DNA of 64,000 nt from Rudaea sp. (GCA_031291055.1 JARLJU010000247.1:1-64000); one strand, 5' to 3'. Counted from the first letter of the stretch, positions 1-9,506 are shown. Translations and numbers: made by a program. The notes: generated by a model not told the origin, from the sequence alone.

Positions 1-119
1 GGCTCGCGCATGCTGTGCTCGCCAGGCAAGCCGGCCGCTCTCTCCGGCTCGCGGCGTTCGGACTCGGGCGCGATGCGCTTCAACGCATCGCGCAAACGCT
101 CGTTCCCGCCCTCAGCCAA
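1..119 (-). CDS. Possible 5' end of an unidentified gene downstream of ampE (partial)
   Basis: A frame opens on the minus strand with TTG at 119-117. It overlaps the ampE stop by eight bases and stays open to the window edge for about 39 codons. The predicted start is L(M)AEGGNERLRDALKRIAPE, which is charged and probably helical. Tight overlap with ampE suggests translational coupling in the same operon. I do not recognise a family from this short piece, the start codon is unusual and no ATG is available nearby, so the call rests only on the open frame and its position. Confidence 0.3.
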   Translation of the reverse strand, partial: MAEGGNERLRDALKRIAPESERREPERAAGLPGEHSMRE

Positions 120-966
120 ACCATCCCGCCAGCACAATCAGCGCGATCACGGTCAGCCAGACCACCAGCACTCGGCGCACCAGCACCATGGCGTCATCGA
201 GCGCGACCAGGGGACTATGGTTTTCCTGATCCTGCGCGTGGCCATCGGCGGCAACGTCGGCATCGACGCTGGCGCGGGCGATGGCATCGAGGAAGCCGGG
301 ATCAAGCTCGAAATAGCCCTTGTGCGCGGCGTGCCAGTCGCGCCAGGTCTTGAATACGGCGTCGAAATTCGACGCCAGCGCGAGCGCAAGCACCATGAAG
401 TGCGCAGGCAACCAGTCAAGGATTGCGGCAGCCCGCTGCGTCTGCGCCCCGGCATGTTCGGGTATACAAGCGAGCAATTGCGTCAAACGATACAACAGCG
501 CGCCGGCCGGCCCGAGGACGACGAACCAGAACAGCACGCCGAACCAGCGCTTGAGCGCGGCACTGAATGTCGCCGCGACCAGGGCTTCGTCTTCAAACGG
601 CAGCTCCGCATTGCGGCCGTCATCACGCAATGCCTGGGCTGCGGCGAGGCGGCGTTCGCTATCCGGCGCCTTGGCGATTGCGTCGACATCGCGTTCCAGA
701 TCGCGCGGGCCCCAGCAGTAGTACAGCACGAAGGCGGCGAACAGGAACGAGGTCAGTCCGAACAGCGTTCCGTGCAGCCCCCATTGCACCAGTACGCACA
801 GCAGCACCGGTACCCCGACGCCAAATGCAAGCGCGGATATTGGCGAGGATTGGACCGCTTGATCCAGCCAATGTCGCCACCAGGAAAAATCGCGTAGGCG
901 AACCAATTCCGGCAAGCCACGGCCGATGAGCAATACCAGCAAGACGGAGACGAGAACAGTGGCCAT
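112..966 (-). CDS. ampE: AmpE-like inner-membrane protein
   Basis: The 284-residue protein is hydrophobic, with membrane segments near residues 1-20, 42-86, 145-165, 185-200 and 258-282. A conserved-looking WGPRDLERDV stretch follows the second hydrophobic block, a landmark of the AmpE family, which is related to CobD/CbiB membrane proteins. In enterobacteria AmpE is encoded beside the peptidoglycan amidase AmpD and is linked to beta-lactamase induction; its biochemical role is not settled. Here ampD is not adjacent; nudC lies upstream on the same strand, 54 bases away. The ATG at 966 is the only good start. The assignment is from overall architecture and the WGPRDLE segment. Confidence 0.75.
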   Translation of the reverse strand: MATVLVSVLLVLLIGRGLPELVRLRDFSWWRHWLDQAVQSSPISALAFGVGVPVLLCVLVQWGLHGTLFGLTSFLFAAFVLYYCWGPRDLERDVDAIAKAPDSERRLAAAQALRDDGRNAELPFEDEALVAATFSAALKRWFGVLFWFVVLGPAGALLYRLTQLLACIPEHAGAQTQRAAAILDWLPAHFMVLALALASNFDAVFKTWRDWHAAHKGYFELDPGFLDAIARASVDADVAADGHAQDQENHSPLVALDDAMVLVRRVLVVWLTVIALIVLAGWFG

Positions 967-1020
967 ACCCGGGTTCGCGATTCACGCAGATGCGCCGCGG
1001 AATTCTAGCAGGATGAAGCG

Positions 1021-2001
1021 TCAACGCCGCACGGGCATGAACGGCTCGTCGTGCACCAGCGACGCCAGCTCCAGGCCGGCGGCTTCGCGCAGCCAGTGCT
1101 CGATGAGTTTGTACGACACGGAAACCGGCGGCGAAAGCACCAGTTCGCGCGATTTCAATCCGGCCACCAGTTGTTCCGGCTCGAACCAGCGCGCGTCGGC
1201 CAGTTCCGCGCCCAGGTGCAGGCTGCGCTCCCGCGCATGCGCGGTGAACCCGAGCATGATCGAGGCCGGGAACGGCCACGGCTGCGAGGAATGGTAGTCG
1301 CAGTCGGTCACGCGCACGCCGGCTTCCTCGAACACTTCGCGGCGCACCGCATCTTCCAGGGTTTCGCCCGGCTCGACAAAACCAGCCAGGGTCGAGTAAC
1401 GCCGTTCCGGCCACTGCGGGCCGCGCCCGAGCAGGCAGGCGTCGCCGCAGGTGACGATGACGATGATCGCCGGATCCGTGCGCGGAAAATGCTCGAGACC
1501 ACATTGTGGATTCGTACACTTTGCGCGATGACCCGCGGATTCGAGCACGAGCGGCGCCGCGCAAGCCGGGCAATAGCGCGTGCGCTCCTGCCAATGGGCC
1601 AGACCGCGGGCATAGGCGAACAGGCCGGCGTCGAATGCCGGCAAGCTGGTGCCGGCGCTGCGCAGATCGATGAATCTTCCGCCATGCGCAGCGGCCGCGC
1701 GTTCGGCGGCCGCGGCATCAATGCGCAGCAGAAAATGCGCCCCGTCGCTGGCAGAGCCGAGGTAGGTAGGGCTCAGGCCGGCGGGCAGCAGGCGCTCGCA
1801 GGCGGGGCGGCTCAATTCGTGCAATCCGCGACCGTCTGCGCGTACCAGGGTATGACCATCGGTTCGCAACAGCAGGTAGCGGGCGTCCGTGGCATGTGCT
1901 TGCTCGTCCAGCCACAAAGGATCGTCGCGGTGCTCGCTGCCGCGATCGATTTCCAGTGCGCTGAAGGTGTTGCCGTGACTGCGTGCGCTGCTCGATTGCA
2001 C
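1021..2001 (-). CDS. nudC: NAD(+) diphosphatase / NADH pyrophosphatase NudC
   Basis: Hydrolyses NAD(H) to NMN(H) and AMP, and in other bacteria removes NAD caps from RNA. The 326-residue protein has the full NudC layout: an N-terminal domain, a zinc ribbon with Cys144, Cys147, Cys162 and Cys167, then the Nudix fold. The Nudix box is complete at residues 208-230 (G-x5-E-x7-REVFEEAG), and the family-specific SQPWPFP signature follows at 239-245. No catalytic residue is missing. It is transcribed in the same direction as erpA, 118 bases downstream of that gene, and ahead of ampE. Cytosolic. The homologues' range of 260-330 residues fits the ATG at 2001. Confidence 0.95.
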   Translation of the reverse strand: MQSSSARSHGNTFSALEIDRGSEHRDDPLWLDEQAHATDARYLLLRTDGHTLVRADGRGLHELSRPACERLLPAGLSPTYLGSASDGAHFLLRIDAAAAERAAAAHGGRFIDLRSAGTSLPAFDAGLFAYARGLAHWQERTRYCPACAAPLVLESAGHRAKCTNPQCGLEHFPRTDPAIIVIVTCGDACLLGRGPQWPERRYSTLAGFVEPGETLEDAVRREVFEEAGVRVTDCDYHSSQPWPFPASIMLGFTAHARERSLHLGAELADARWFEPEQLVAGLKSRELVLSPPVSVSYKLIEHWLREAAGLELASLVHDEPFMPVRR

Positions 2002-2119
2002 TTGAATTCAGCCCCCTTGAGCAAAGGGAGCGACGCAAGTCGCGCGATCCGCACTGCGTGTCGCTGTGAAAATGTGCGGTCGGCACTTGAAACTCAACAT
2101 CCCGGATTTTTTTCTCGAC

Positions 2120-2482
2120 TCAGACGCTAAACGACGATCCGCAACCGCAGGTCGTCTTGGCGTTGGGATTGCGGATGACGAATTGCGACCCGTGCAGGTT
2201 TTCCGCGTAGTCGATCTCGGCACCCATGAGGTATTGCAGGCTCAGCGGATCGACCACCAGAGTAACGCCGTCCTTGACGATGGCCAGATCATCTTCTGCA
2301 CCCTGCTCGTCGAACGTGAACCCGTACTGGAATCCGGAACATCCGCCGCCGGAAATGTATACGCGCAGCTTCAGCTTCGGATTGTTCTCCTCGTTGATCA
2401 GTTCGCGCACCTTGAGCGCGGCCGCATCGCTGAACAGCAATGGCTCATCGAGCAGGGTCTGATAGGTGGGGGTTTCGTTCAT
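2120..2482 (-). CDS. erpA: Iron-sulfur cluster insertion protein ErpA
   Basis: A-type carrier that delivers Fe-S clusters to apoproteins such as isoprenoid enzymes and respiratory proteins. The 120-residue product carries the three cluster-binding cysteines at Cys48 (GGGCSG), Cys112 and Cys114 (TCGCGSSF). The frame is open further upstream, but the start MNETPTYQ at 2482 gives the normal family length; the extra 30 residues upstream are arginine-rich and unlike the family. It lies 52 bases downstream of the bactofilin gene on the same strand and ahead of nudC. Confidence 0.95.
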   Translation of the reverse strand: MNETPTYQTLLDEPLLFSDAAALKVRELINEENNPKLKLRVYISGGGCSGFQYGFTFDEQGAEDDLAIVKDGVTLVVDPLSLQYLMGAEIDYAENLHGSQFVIRNPNAKTTCGCGSSFSV

Positions 2483-2534
2483 CGCTGATTCCGGCGGACA
2501 GGCCATTGTATACCTTGCGTCGGCACGGCGAATT

Positions 2535-2963
2535 TCAAGTCGCCTTGGCGTCTGCCGCGGCGCTTTCCGCATCGGGTTTTGGCAGTTGCCTCGGCGCTTC
2601 GGCGCGATGCACCATCTTGCCGTTGATCTGCGCGCCCGCGGACATCTCCAGCACCTTGTAATAGACGTTGCCTTCCACGCGCGCGTTGCTCGCCAGCTCC
2701 AGCCGCTCGCTGGCCGTGACGTCGCCGGTCACCGTGCCGTTGATGATGATGTGCGGTGCGTGCAGTTCACCGATCACCTTGGCATGTTCGGACAGGGTCA
2801 GCATCGCCTGGGCGCCGTCGCCACGGATGGCGCCCTCGATCTTGCCATCCAGATGCAGGTGGCCGTTGAACTGGATGTCGCCACGAATCTCGGTGCAGCC
2901 GGCGATCAGGGTCGTGACCTCTGCCGTCGGCCGCACTTCCTTCCGGTTACTATTGCTGAACAT
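2535..2963 (-). CDS. Bactofilin family cytoskeletal protein
   Basis: Bactofilins polymerise without nucleotide into filaments that position cell-envelope enzymes. The 142-residue product has a short basic N-terminus and a central region of about 100 residues with regularly spaced hydrophobic and glycine residues (for example [19 protein letters not shown] and [17 protein letters not shown]). These are the rungs of the bactofilin right-handed beta-helix. An alanine/proline-rich C-terminal tail follows. The start at 2963 is fixed by a strong GGAGG ribosome-binding site. The start codon lies inside the last codons of the DUF6776 gene, so translation of the two is probably coupled. Confidence 0.92.
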   Translation of the reverse strand: MFSNSNRKEVRPTAEVTTLIAGCTEIRGDIQFNGHLHLDGKIEGAIRGDGAQAMLTLSEHAKVIGELHAPHIIINGTVTGDVTASERLELASNARVEGNVYYKVLEMSAGAQINGKMVHRAEAPRQLPKPDAESAAADAKAT

Positions 2964-3690
2964 CGGAAACCTCCTGCGCGGCCAGCGCATCGGACCAGGC
3001 GAATTCCTGATCGGCACGACCCATGTCGCCCCCCGCATCGGCCACGACACGAATGCGATTGGGCATGAACCCTTCCGGCAGCATTACCGTCGCCCTAATC
3101 TGCTGGAAATACTTGAATGAAAACGCCAACCCGTTCGCATCCTGGTCGGGCGCGAGCTGGTTCCAGGCCTGTGTCGTCAGCTTGCCTGCAAGCACCCCGC
3201 TGACTTCCAGCCGCAGGCGACCGCTGACGATCTGCCCGGATTTCAGGTTCTGGGTCAGCGTCGCAGTGACATTGTATACTCGCGCCGCGTCCGCCGCCTG
3301 TACACGCACGCCGTGCACGTTGAGGCCCTCGCGTTTGCCGTCGCCACCGGTAAGGCGACTGTAGAACCCCAGATCTGCGCGCAACGCGGCAATCTGTTCC
3401 TGATGATCGCGCAGCGTCTGCTGCAGGTCGGCATTGGCGGCGCGCGCGACCTGCTCCGAGCGTTCCAGCGCCGCATTGTGCTGACGCAGGGTTTCTATCT
3501 CTCTCTGCGCATCCACCAGCGCGGTGTGATCGATGACGCTGGCGATCTGCCCGCGCAGCACCTGCATCACGCCGAGCGCCAGCAGCAGCGATGCCAGCCA
3601 GGCCAGCACGAGCAGCAGCGCCAGTTTGCGCCGGTGTTCGGGACGGTGCGGCCGCACAACCAGAACAGGCGGAGGAGGAACGTTGACCAT
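2950..3690 (-). CDS. DUF6776 family membrane-anchored coiled-coil protein
   Basis: The 246-residue protein has one transmembrane helix near residues 22-42 (KLALLLVLAWLASLLLALGV), a coiled coil at about 55-108 rich in E, Q, R and A, and a C-terminal beta-rich domain of about 130 residues. This matches the DUF6776 layout seen next to bactofilin genes in Lysobacterales, where the biochemical function is unknown. It overlaps the bactofilin gene by 14 bases. Inference: it may be a membrane anchor or partner for the bactofilin filament, since the two are co-transcribed and probably translationally coupled. The large soluble part probably faces the periplasm. Confidence 0.8.
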   Translation of the reverse strand: MVNVPPPPVLVVRPHRPEHRRKLALLLVLAWLASLLLALGVMQVLRGQIASVIDHTALVDAQREIETLRQHNAALERSEQVARAANADLQQTLRDHQEQIAALRADLGFYSRLTGGDGKREGLNVHGVRVQAADAARVYNVTATLTQNLKSGQIVSGRLRLEVSGVLAGKLTTQAWNQLAPDQDANGLAFSFKYFQQIRATVMLPEGFMPNRIRVVADAGGDMGRADQEFAWSDALAAQEVSDVQQ

Positions 3691-3821
3691 GGGATTGGCA
3701 AGCGCGGCGCGCGGCCGGCAAAGGAGGGGCGTTATAGCCTTGCCATCGCGCGGGCGTCAAGCGCATGTGTCCGTGCGCCGCGGCTATACTGCGTGTCCGA
3801 CTCGCCACAAGCCGACATGAA

Positions 3822-4238
3822 ATGCTCTGGATCAAGGCCGTGCACATCATCTTCGTCGTGACCTGGTTTGCCGGCCTGTTCTATTTGCCGCGCCTGTTCG
3901 TCTATCACGCAGAATCCAAGGACGCCGCGGTACGGGCCCAGTTGCAGATCATGCAGCGCCGCCTGCTCGTCATCACCGATATCGGCGGCAGTCTGGCGGT
4001 GGTGTTCGGCGTGTGGATGCTGCTCCTGGTTCCTGAATATCTGCATCAAGGATGGCTGCATGCCAAATTGGCCCTGGTCGCCGGCTTGATCGGCTATCAC
4101 GCTTATCTCATCCGGTTGAAAAACCAGTGTGCGGCCGGTCGCCAGCCGCATTCCGCGCGCTGGCTGCGCCTTTTCAATGAAGTCCCGGTCCTGTTTCTGA
4201 CCGCGATCGTGATCCTCGTCGTGGTCAAGCCCGGGTGA
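3822..4238 (+). CDS. hemJ: Protoporphyrinogen oxidase HemJ
   Basis: Oxidises protoporphyrinogen IX to protoporphyrin IX in the inner membrane, the next-to-last step of haem synthesis. The 138-residue protein has four hydrophobic segments and the family N-terminus MLWIKAVHII with His8, followed by the WFAGLFYLPRLFVYH signature. The ATG at 3822 gives the usual HemJ length; an open frame upstream adds 19 residues that do not look like the family. It is a single gene, divergent from the DUF6776 gene and followed by a 132-base gap before the signalling operon. Confidence 0.9.
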   Translation: MLWIKAVHIIFVVTWFAGLFYLPRLFVYHAESKDAAVRAQLQIMQRRLLVITDIGGSLAVVFGVWMLLLVPEYLHQGWLHAKLALVAGLIGYHAYLIRLKNQCAAGRQPHSARWLRLFNEVPVLFLTAIVILVVVKPG

Positions 4239-4370
4239 TTGACATAAACCAACCGCTCCGGGCTTCAACAGGTTACCGGACAAACTTCAAGCGCTATGGA
4301 AGGCTCTGGTGCGGCGCTGGTATAGTGCCGGCGATCCTGGGCTCAGGGATGATCTGATCGAGGGGAGCCG

Positions 4371-7070
4371 GTGCAGAAGCAGGACGATACCCAACAGGCG
4401 GCTGAGCTGCGACTGGCGTTTTTGCGCCATCTGCCCAAGCGCCTGGAAACCTTGCGCAAGCGCGGCTTGAGGCTGTGCACGCAGGGCTGGGACATCAATG
4501 CGCTGTCGATCCTGTTCCGCGAGATCCAGATTCTGGCCGGGGCCTGCGGCCGCTACGGCTTGCTGGACAGCGGCGAACACCTGTTTTCGCTGGAAAGTTT
4601 TCTCGCGCCGTTTGTCGAACAGGTGGCGATTCCCAATACCAGTCAAACCGCCGCATTCGCCGCGCAATTGCAGAAACTCGAACCGCTGATCGAGCAGCAC
4701 GCACACCAGTACGGCGAACCGGAAAGCACGCAGGCAGCCGCGGCGCTCACAGTAGCCACGACACAGGCTGGTGGCTTCGCGTTGCAGGTGACGCCGCCTC
4801 CGGAATACTGGAAACGTTTCGGACCTGCGCCTGCGGTCGCCCAACCGGTCGCCGTCGCGCCTGCCGTCGCGCCGTCTGCACCCACCGTCGCGCCGCCGCC
4901 GGCGACGCCAACAGCGCCTGCAGCCGGCATGGCGCTGCCCGCGATCGCCACGGCCCCGCCGGCTCCGCCCCCGCAAGTGCCCACGGCGGACGCCGCAGGC
5001 GCTGCGTTGCGACGCGCCGAACAGCGCAAGGTCTACCATCTGAGCGATGGCAATGCCCTGGCCTGCGAAGTGGATCAGAAGATCGAGGCCACCGGCTATG
5101 AGCTCACCCTGCTCGACAGCGTCGCCGAGCTCAAGGAAGTCATGGCAGCATTTGCCCCGCATCTGGTCGTGGTCGATGCCTCGTTCCAGGGCGCGCTCGA
5201 ACCGATCGGCGAGATGGTCAAGTCTGCTCGCGGGCGGCTGAGCCACCGTCTTGCCCTGCTGACCTTTTCCACTTCCGGCGAACTGTCCGTGCGCCTGCGC
5301 GCGATGCGCGCCGGCGCCGATACGTTCGTCGAACTGCCAACGCAGTCCAGCGACGTGATGACGCGCATCGGCGAGCTGCTGGAGGCCGACAGCGCCGATC
5401 CGTATCGCGTATTGATCGTCGAGGACGACCGTTCGCAGGCGATCTTCGCGGAGTCCATCCTGCGCAAGGCCGGAATGAGTACCCGCGCCGTCACTGATCC
5501 GCTCGCCGCGCTTGACCAGCTCGACACGTTCAAGCCCGAACTGATACTCATGGATTTGTACATGCCGAACTGCAACGGCATGGAGCTGACCGCGATCATC
5601 CGCGAGCGCGAGGAATTCATCACCACACCGATCGTTTTCCTGTCCGGTGAACACGACGAGGAAAAGCATTTCGAGGCGCTCAATGCCGGTGGCGACGATT
5701 TTCTCTCCAAGCCGATCCGGCCCAAGCATCTGATCTCGGCGGTGACCAATCGCGTCCGTCGCGCGCGCCAGCTCGGCCGCCGCGCACAGACTCAGAATCC
5801 GCGCGACCCGGTCACCGGCCTGTACGAACGGGCGCACGTGCTCGATCAGCTCAACAGCCTGCTCGCGCGCGAGGATCCGGCCGAGCATGGTGGCGGACTG
5901 ATGTACGTCGAAATCGACGCGGCCGGGCAGATCCGCGAGCGTGTCGGCTTGACCATCTTCGATGCGCTGCTCAACCAGGTAGGCGCCTTCATCGCCTCAC
6001 ATGTCGAAGGCAAGGACCTGGCCGCGCGCTACGGCGACACCAGTTTTGCCCTGCTCTGCCACACGGGTGACGAGACCGAGCTCAGGCAGCTGGCCGGCGA
6101 TCTGCGCGAGCGCACCGCGCGCGAAGTGTTCGAACACGAGGGCAAGACCCTGACCGTGGGCCTGTCTTTCGGCATCTGCACCTTTGCCGCAGGTCTGGGC
6201 GACGCCGGCGCCATGCTCAACGCTGCCGAGCGCGCGATGGCCGACGCGCGTGCGCCCGGACAGATCCATATCGGCGTATTCCACGCCGCGCGCCGGCTGC
6301 CGGCAAACGCCGACACCGCGCTGGCGCAACTGATCCGCGATGCGCTCAAGGCCGAAGACTTCCAGTTGCTGTTTCAGCCGATCGTGGCGCTGCAGGGCGG
6401 CGAGGAAGAACAATTCCAGTCGCTGCTGCGCCTTCGCGGGGATGGCGGCAAATTGTATACCGCCGCCGATATCCTTCCGGTGGCCGAGCGTGAGGGCCTG
6501 ACCGGCGATGTCGACCGCTGGGTGCTGTCGCATTGCCTGCTGGTACTGGCCGAGCGGGCGCGCCAGCGTCGACCGGTGCGCCTGTTCGTCAGCCAGTCGA
6601 TTGACGCAGCACTGGATCCACAACGGCTGGGCTGGCTGCGCCAATTGCTCGAGACCCGTCGCCTTGCGGGCGAGCAACTCGTGCTGGAATTCCGCTTCAA
6701 CGAAGCGCTGGCGCATTTGCGCGAACTGGCCACCTTTACGGAGGCCCTGAGCGGCCTGGGCGTGGGTCTGGCGCTATCGGCCTTCGAGGCAAATCAGACA
6801 TCGTTCCAGCTGCTGCAACATCTGCCGGTGACTTTCATCAAGCTGGCCCCGCGTTACATCGGCGAAGGCCTGCGCAACTCCGCGCTGCGCGAGGAACTGC
6901 GCCAGATCGTGACCCAGGCGCACGAACACGGCCGCAAGGTCATCGCCCCGCGCATCGAGGATGCACAGAGCGCGTCGCTGCTATGGACGTCCGGCGTCGA
7001 CTACATCCAGGGTGACTTCGTTCAGCAGGCGGGCCACGACATGAGTTTCGATTTTCATGCGACTGCCTGA
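4371..7070 (+). CDS. Multidomain FimX-like protein: degenerate Hpt, two REC, degenerate GGDEF and EAL
   Basis: The 899-residue cytosolic protein starts with GTG behind an AGGGG site. In order: an Hpt-like helical domain (about 1-125) in which the phosphorylatable His is Gln53 (QILAGACGRYG); an Ala/Pro-rich linker (about 140-215); a divergent receiver (about 219-340, possible Asp269); an intact receiver (344-465, Asp395 in MDLYMP, Lys in SKP); a GGDEF-like domain with YGDTS at 554-558 in place of GGDEF; and an EAL-like domain (663-880) with QSLLR at 683-687 in place of EALLR. Both cyclase and phosphodiesterase active sites therefore look lost, as in the c-di-GMP receptor FimX. Likely a phosphorylation-controlled c-di-GMP effector. 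The next gene, three bases on, encodes a hybrid kinase that is the obvious partner. I did not find FimX's PAS domain. Confidence 0.85.
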   Translation: MQKQDDTQQAAELRLAFLRHLPKRLETLRKRGLRLCTQGWDINALSILFREIQILAGACGRYGLLDSGEHLFSLESFLAPFVEQVAIPNTSQTAAFAAQLQKLEPLIEQHAHQYGEPESTQAAAALTVATTQAGGFALQVTPPPEYWKRFGPAPAVAQPVAVAPAVAPSAPTVAPPPATPTAPAAGMALPAIATAPPAPPPQVPTADAAGAALRRAEQRKVYHLSDGNALACEVDQKIEATGYELTLLDSVAELKEVMAAFAPHLVVVDASFQGALEPIGEMVKSARGRLSHRLALLTFSTSGELSVRLRAMRAGADTFVELPTQSSDVMTRIGELLEADSADPYRVLIVEDDRSQAIFAESILRKAGMSTRAVTDPLAALDQLDTFKPELILMDLYMPNCNGMELTAIIREREEFITTPIVFLSGEHDEEKHFEALNAGGDDFLSKPIRPKHLISAVTNRVRRARQLGRRAQTQNPRDPVTGLYERAHVLDQLNSLLAREDPAEHGGGLMYVEIDAAGQIRERVGLTIFDALLNQVGAFIASHVEGKDLAARYGDTSFALLCHTGDETELRQLAGDLRERTAREVFEHEGKTLTVGLSFGICTFAAGLGDAGAMLNAAERAMADARAPGQIHIGVFHAARRLPANADTALAQLIRDALKAEDFQLLFQPIVALQGGEEEQFQSLLRLRGDGGKLYTAADILPVAEREGLTGDVDRWVLSHCLLVLAERARQRRPVRLFVSQSIDAALDPQRLGWLRQLLETRRLAGEQLVLEFRFNEALAHLRELATFTEALSGLGVGLALSAFEANQTSFQLLQHLPVTFIKLAPRYIGEGLRNSALREELRQIVTQAHEHGRKVIAPRIEDAQSASLLWTSGVDYIQGDFVQQAGHDMSFDFHATA

Positions 7071-7073
7071 AGA

Positions 7074-9485
7074 ATGACTCCGCCCTCGTCTCCACACAAC
7101 CCGTCATCCCGCCTGCAGGCGCTCGCCCCGTGGATCGTGCGCTTGAGCCTGGCGATCGTCGTCGTTGTCGGCCTTGGCGCACCCTTCCTCCTGCCGCCGC
7201 CGCAGGCGCTGCTGATTGCGCCACCATTGATTCTGGCTGCGCTCGGCGGATGGATGGGCTGGCGCGCCTACACGGTCGAACCAGCGCCGACGCCGCAGGC
7301 CGTCGCGGCCATGTCCGCACCCGCAGTCGCTGCTGGCGCACCGGCAACCGCAGGCCTGCAGGCCGAACTGGACAAGTTGCGCAACGTGCAGCGCCAGTTG
7401 CTCCAGGCCAAGCAGGAGGCCGAGGCGGCAATGATGTCCAAGAGCGAGTTCCTCGCCACGATGAGCCATGAAATCCGCACGCCGCTGAATGGAATCATTC
7501 CGCTGCTGGATATCCTGCTTTCGACCAAACTGGCACCGGACCAGCTGGACTACCTGCAAACCGCGTACAAGTCCGCGCGCGAACTGCTGCGCATTGTCGA
7601 CGACATCCTCGACTACTCCAAGATCGAGGCGAACAAGCTCGAGCTGGAAAGCGTCGGCATCAACCTGCGCGAAGCTCTGGATTCCGTGCGTCGCCTGATG
7701 GAAAAAAGCGCCGAAGCCAAGGGGCTCAAGTTCGATGTCACGATCGAGCCCAGCGTGCGCCTGGCCGTGCGCGGCGATCCGACGCGGCTGCGCCAAGTGC
7801 TGACAAACCTGGTGAGCAACGCGATCAAATTCACCGAACGCGGCGGCGTGACGATCCACGTCAGCAAGCGCGGCGAAACGCGCACGCATTTCGAGCTGCT
7901 GTTCGCGGTGAAAGATACCGGTATCGGCATCGCCCCGGATGCGGCGACGAAATTGTTTCAGCCATTCTCGCAGGCCGATGCGTCCACGACGCGCATCCAT
8001 GGCGGCACCGGCCTGGGCCTGGTCATCTGCAAACGCATCATCGATCTGATGGGCGGCAAGATCGGCGTGCGCTCGGAACTCGGCAAGGGCTCGATGTTCT
8101 GGTTCAGCGTGCCGCTGCTCAAGGCGCTCGGCGACGTCGCCACGGCGCGGCGCAATCTCAACGGCGCGCGCGCGCTGACGCTGAGCAGCGATCAGCCTGG
8201 CATGCGCCGGCTGAGCGCGTATCTGAATTCATGGGGCATGGCATTCCTGCAGACGTCGGCGGCGAACGACGCACTCGGCAAGCTGCGTTCTTCGTCGAGC
8301 ATGGGCGAAAGCTGGGCCTATGATCTGCTCATCATCGACACCGGTACGCTGCCGGGCAGCGGCGCGCTCGGGCTCATCCGCAATGTCAGCCGCGACCCGA
8401 GCCTGGAACGCGTGAATTTCCTGCTCTTGCTTGGCGAAGAACCGGCGCCGGCGGAACTGGCTGCGGAGCCGCGTGCGGCAACGTTGCCGCGGCAGTACAG
8501 CGAAGGCGAATTGCGCAGCGCCTTGCTCAAGCTGCTGGGCGTGGTCGAGCATTCAGCTACCGGCGTGAGCCTGCTCGCACCCCGCAGCGAAGCGGCGCCG
8601 CAAGTGCAGATCGACGAGCCCGCGGCCGCGACACAGCCTGTCAGCGGACATGTACTGCTGGTCGAGGACAATCCGGTCAATCGTCAGGTCGCGCAACGCC
8701 TGCTCAGCCTGCTGGGACTGAGTTTCGTGATCGCCGAAAATGGCAAGGAAGCGCTGGACCAACTCGATCAGCATGCATTCGACGCCGTGCTCATGGATTG
8801 CCAGATGCCTGTTATGGACGGCTATACAGCGACCCGAATCCGGCGCCAGAAGGAAGCGGGCGGCAAGCACATGCCGATCATTGCGATGACCGCGAACGCG
8901 ATGGCAGGCGATCGCGAGAAATGCCTGAAGGCGGGCATGGACGACTACATGTCCAAGCCGCTCAATCGTGCCTTGCTGGAACAGACCCTGCGCAAATGGT
9001 TGCCTTCCGGAGCGAAATCGTTCGTCAGTACCACGGCAGCGCCAACCAAGGCGACAACCAGCGCTGCGCCGGTCCCGGCTGCATCGGCGCAGCCGCCCGG
9101 GCCCCGACCCGCCGCTGCAAACACAACCGGCACCAGTGTGCTCGATGTCGAGGTCGTGCGCGATCTGCTCGATGTGATGGGCGACGAATTCACCGATCTT
9201 GTCCGCGTCTATCTGGAGGACACGCCCAAAGCGCTCGCCGCACTTGAGCAAGCCGCCGGCCGCGGCAATAGCGAAGGCCTGATTGCGCCGTCGCATTCGC
9301 TCAAGTCCACCAGTGCGAACCTTGGTGCGATGAGTTTGTCGGAGCTGGCAAAGCGACTTGAACACGGCGCCCGCAACGGTACGCTTGCGGGCAGCGACGC
9401 CCTTGTCGTTGTCGCGGAAATCAAACGCACCTATCAGCGCGTGACGGTCGAACTCAACGCACTGCTGGGCGGCAGCACCGTCTAG
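7074..9485 (+). CDS. Hybrid sensor histidine kinase/response regulator (RpfC-like), HK-REC-Hpt
   Basis: The 803-residue membrane kinase has two N-terminal helices (about 19-66), a short coiled coil, HisKA with phospho-His132 (SHEIRTPLNG), and a HATPase with N box (NLVSNAIKF), G1 (DTGIGIAP) and G2 (GGTGLGLV). A divergent receiver-like region follows (about 365-480), then an intact receiver with Asp575 (MDCQMPVMDG), and a C-terminal Hpt with His741 (SHSLKSTSANLGA). All elements for a four-step phosphorelay are in one chain. The architecture resembles RpfC, but the membrane part is only one hairpin with almost no periplasmic loop, so the signal is unclear. It is three bases downstream of the FimX-like gene, one operon. 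Confidence 0.92.
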   Translation: MTPPSSPHNPSSRLQALAPWIVRLSLAIVVVVGLGAPFLLPPPQALLIAPPLILAALGGWMGWRAYTVEPAPTPQAVAAMSAPAVAAGAPATAGLQAELDKLRNVQRQLLQAKQEAEAAMMSKSEFLATMSHEIRTPLNGIIPLLDILLSTKLAPDQLDYLQTAYKSARELLRIVDDILDYSKIEANKLELESVGINLREALDSVRRLMEKSAEAKGLKFDVTIEPSVRLAVRGDPTRLRQVLTNLVSNAIKFTERGGVTIHVSKRGETRTHFELLFAVKDTGIGIAPDAATKLFQPFSQADASTTRIHGGTGLGLVICKRIIDLMGGKIGVRSELGKGSMFWFSVPLLKALGDVATARRNLNGARALTLSSDQPGMRRLSAYLNSWGMAFLQTSAANDALGKLRSSSSMGESWAYDLLIIDTGTLPGSGALGLIRNVSRDPSLERVNFLLLLGEEPAPAELAAEPRAATLPRQYSEGELRSALLKLLGVVEHSATGVSLLAPRSEAAPQVQIDEPAAATQPVSGHVLLVEDNPVNRQVAQRLLSLLGLSFVIAENGKEALDQLDQHAFDAVLMDCQMPVMDGYTATRIRRQKEAGGKHMPIIAMTANAMAGDREKCLKAGMDDYMSKPLNRALLEQTLRKWLPSGAKSFVSTTAAPTKATTSAAPVPAASAQPPGPRPAAANTTGTSVLDVEVVRDLLDVMGDEFTDLVRVYLEDTPKALAALEQAAGRGNSEGLIAPSHSLKSTSANLGAMSLSELAKRLEHGARNGTLAGSDALVVVAEIKRTYQRVTVELNALLGGSTV

Positions 9486-9506
9486 CGACTGCCCTGCGAT
9501 GGCCGG

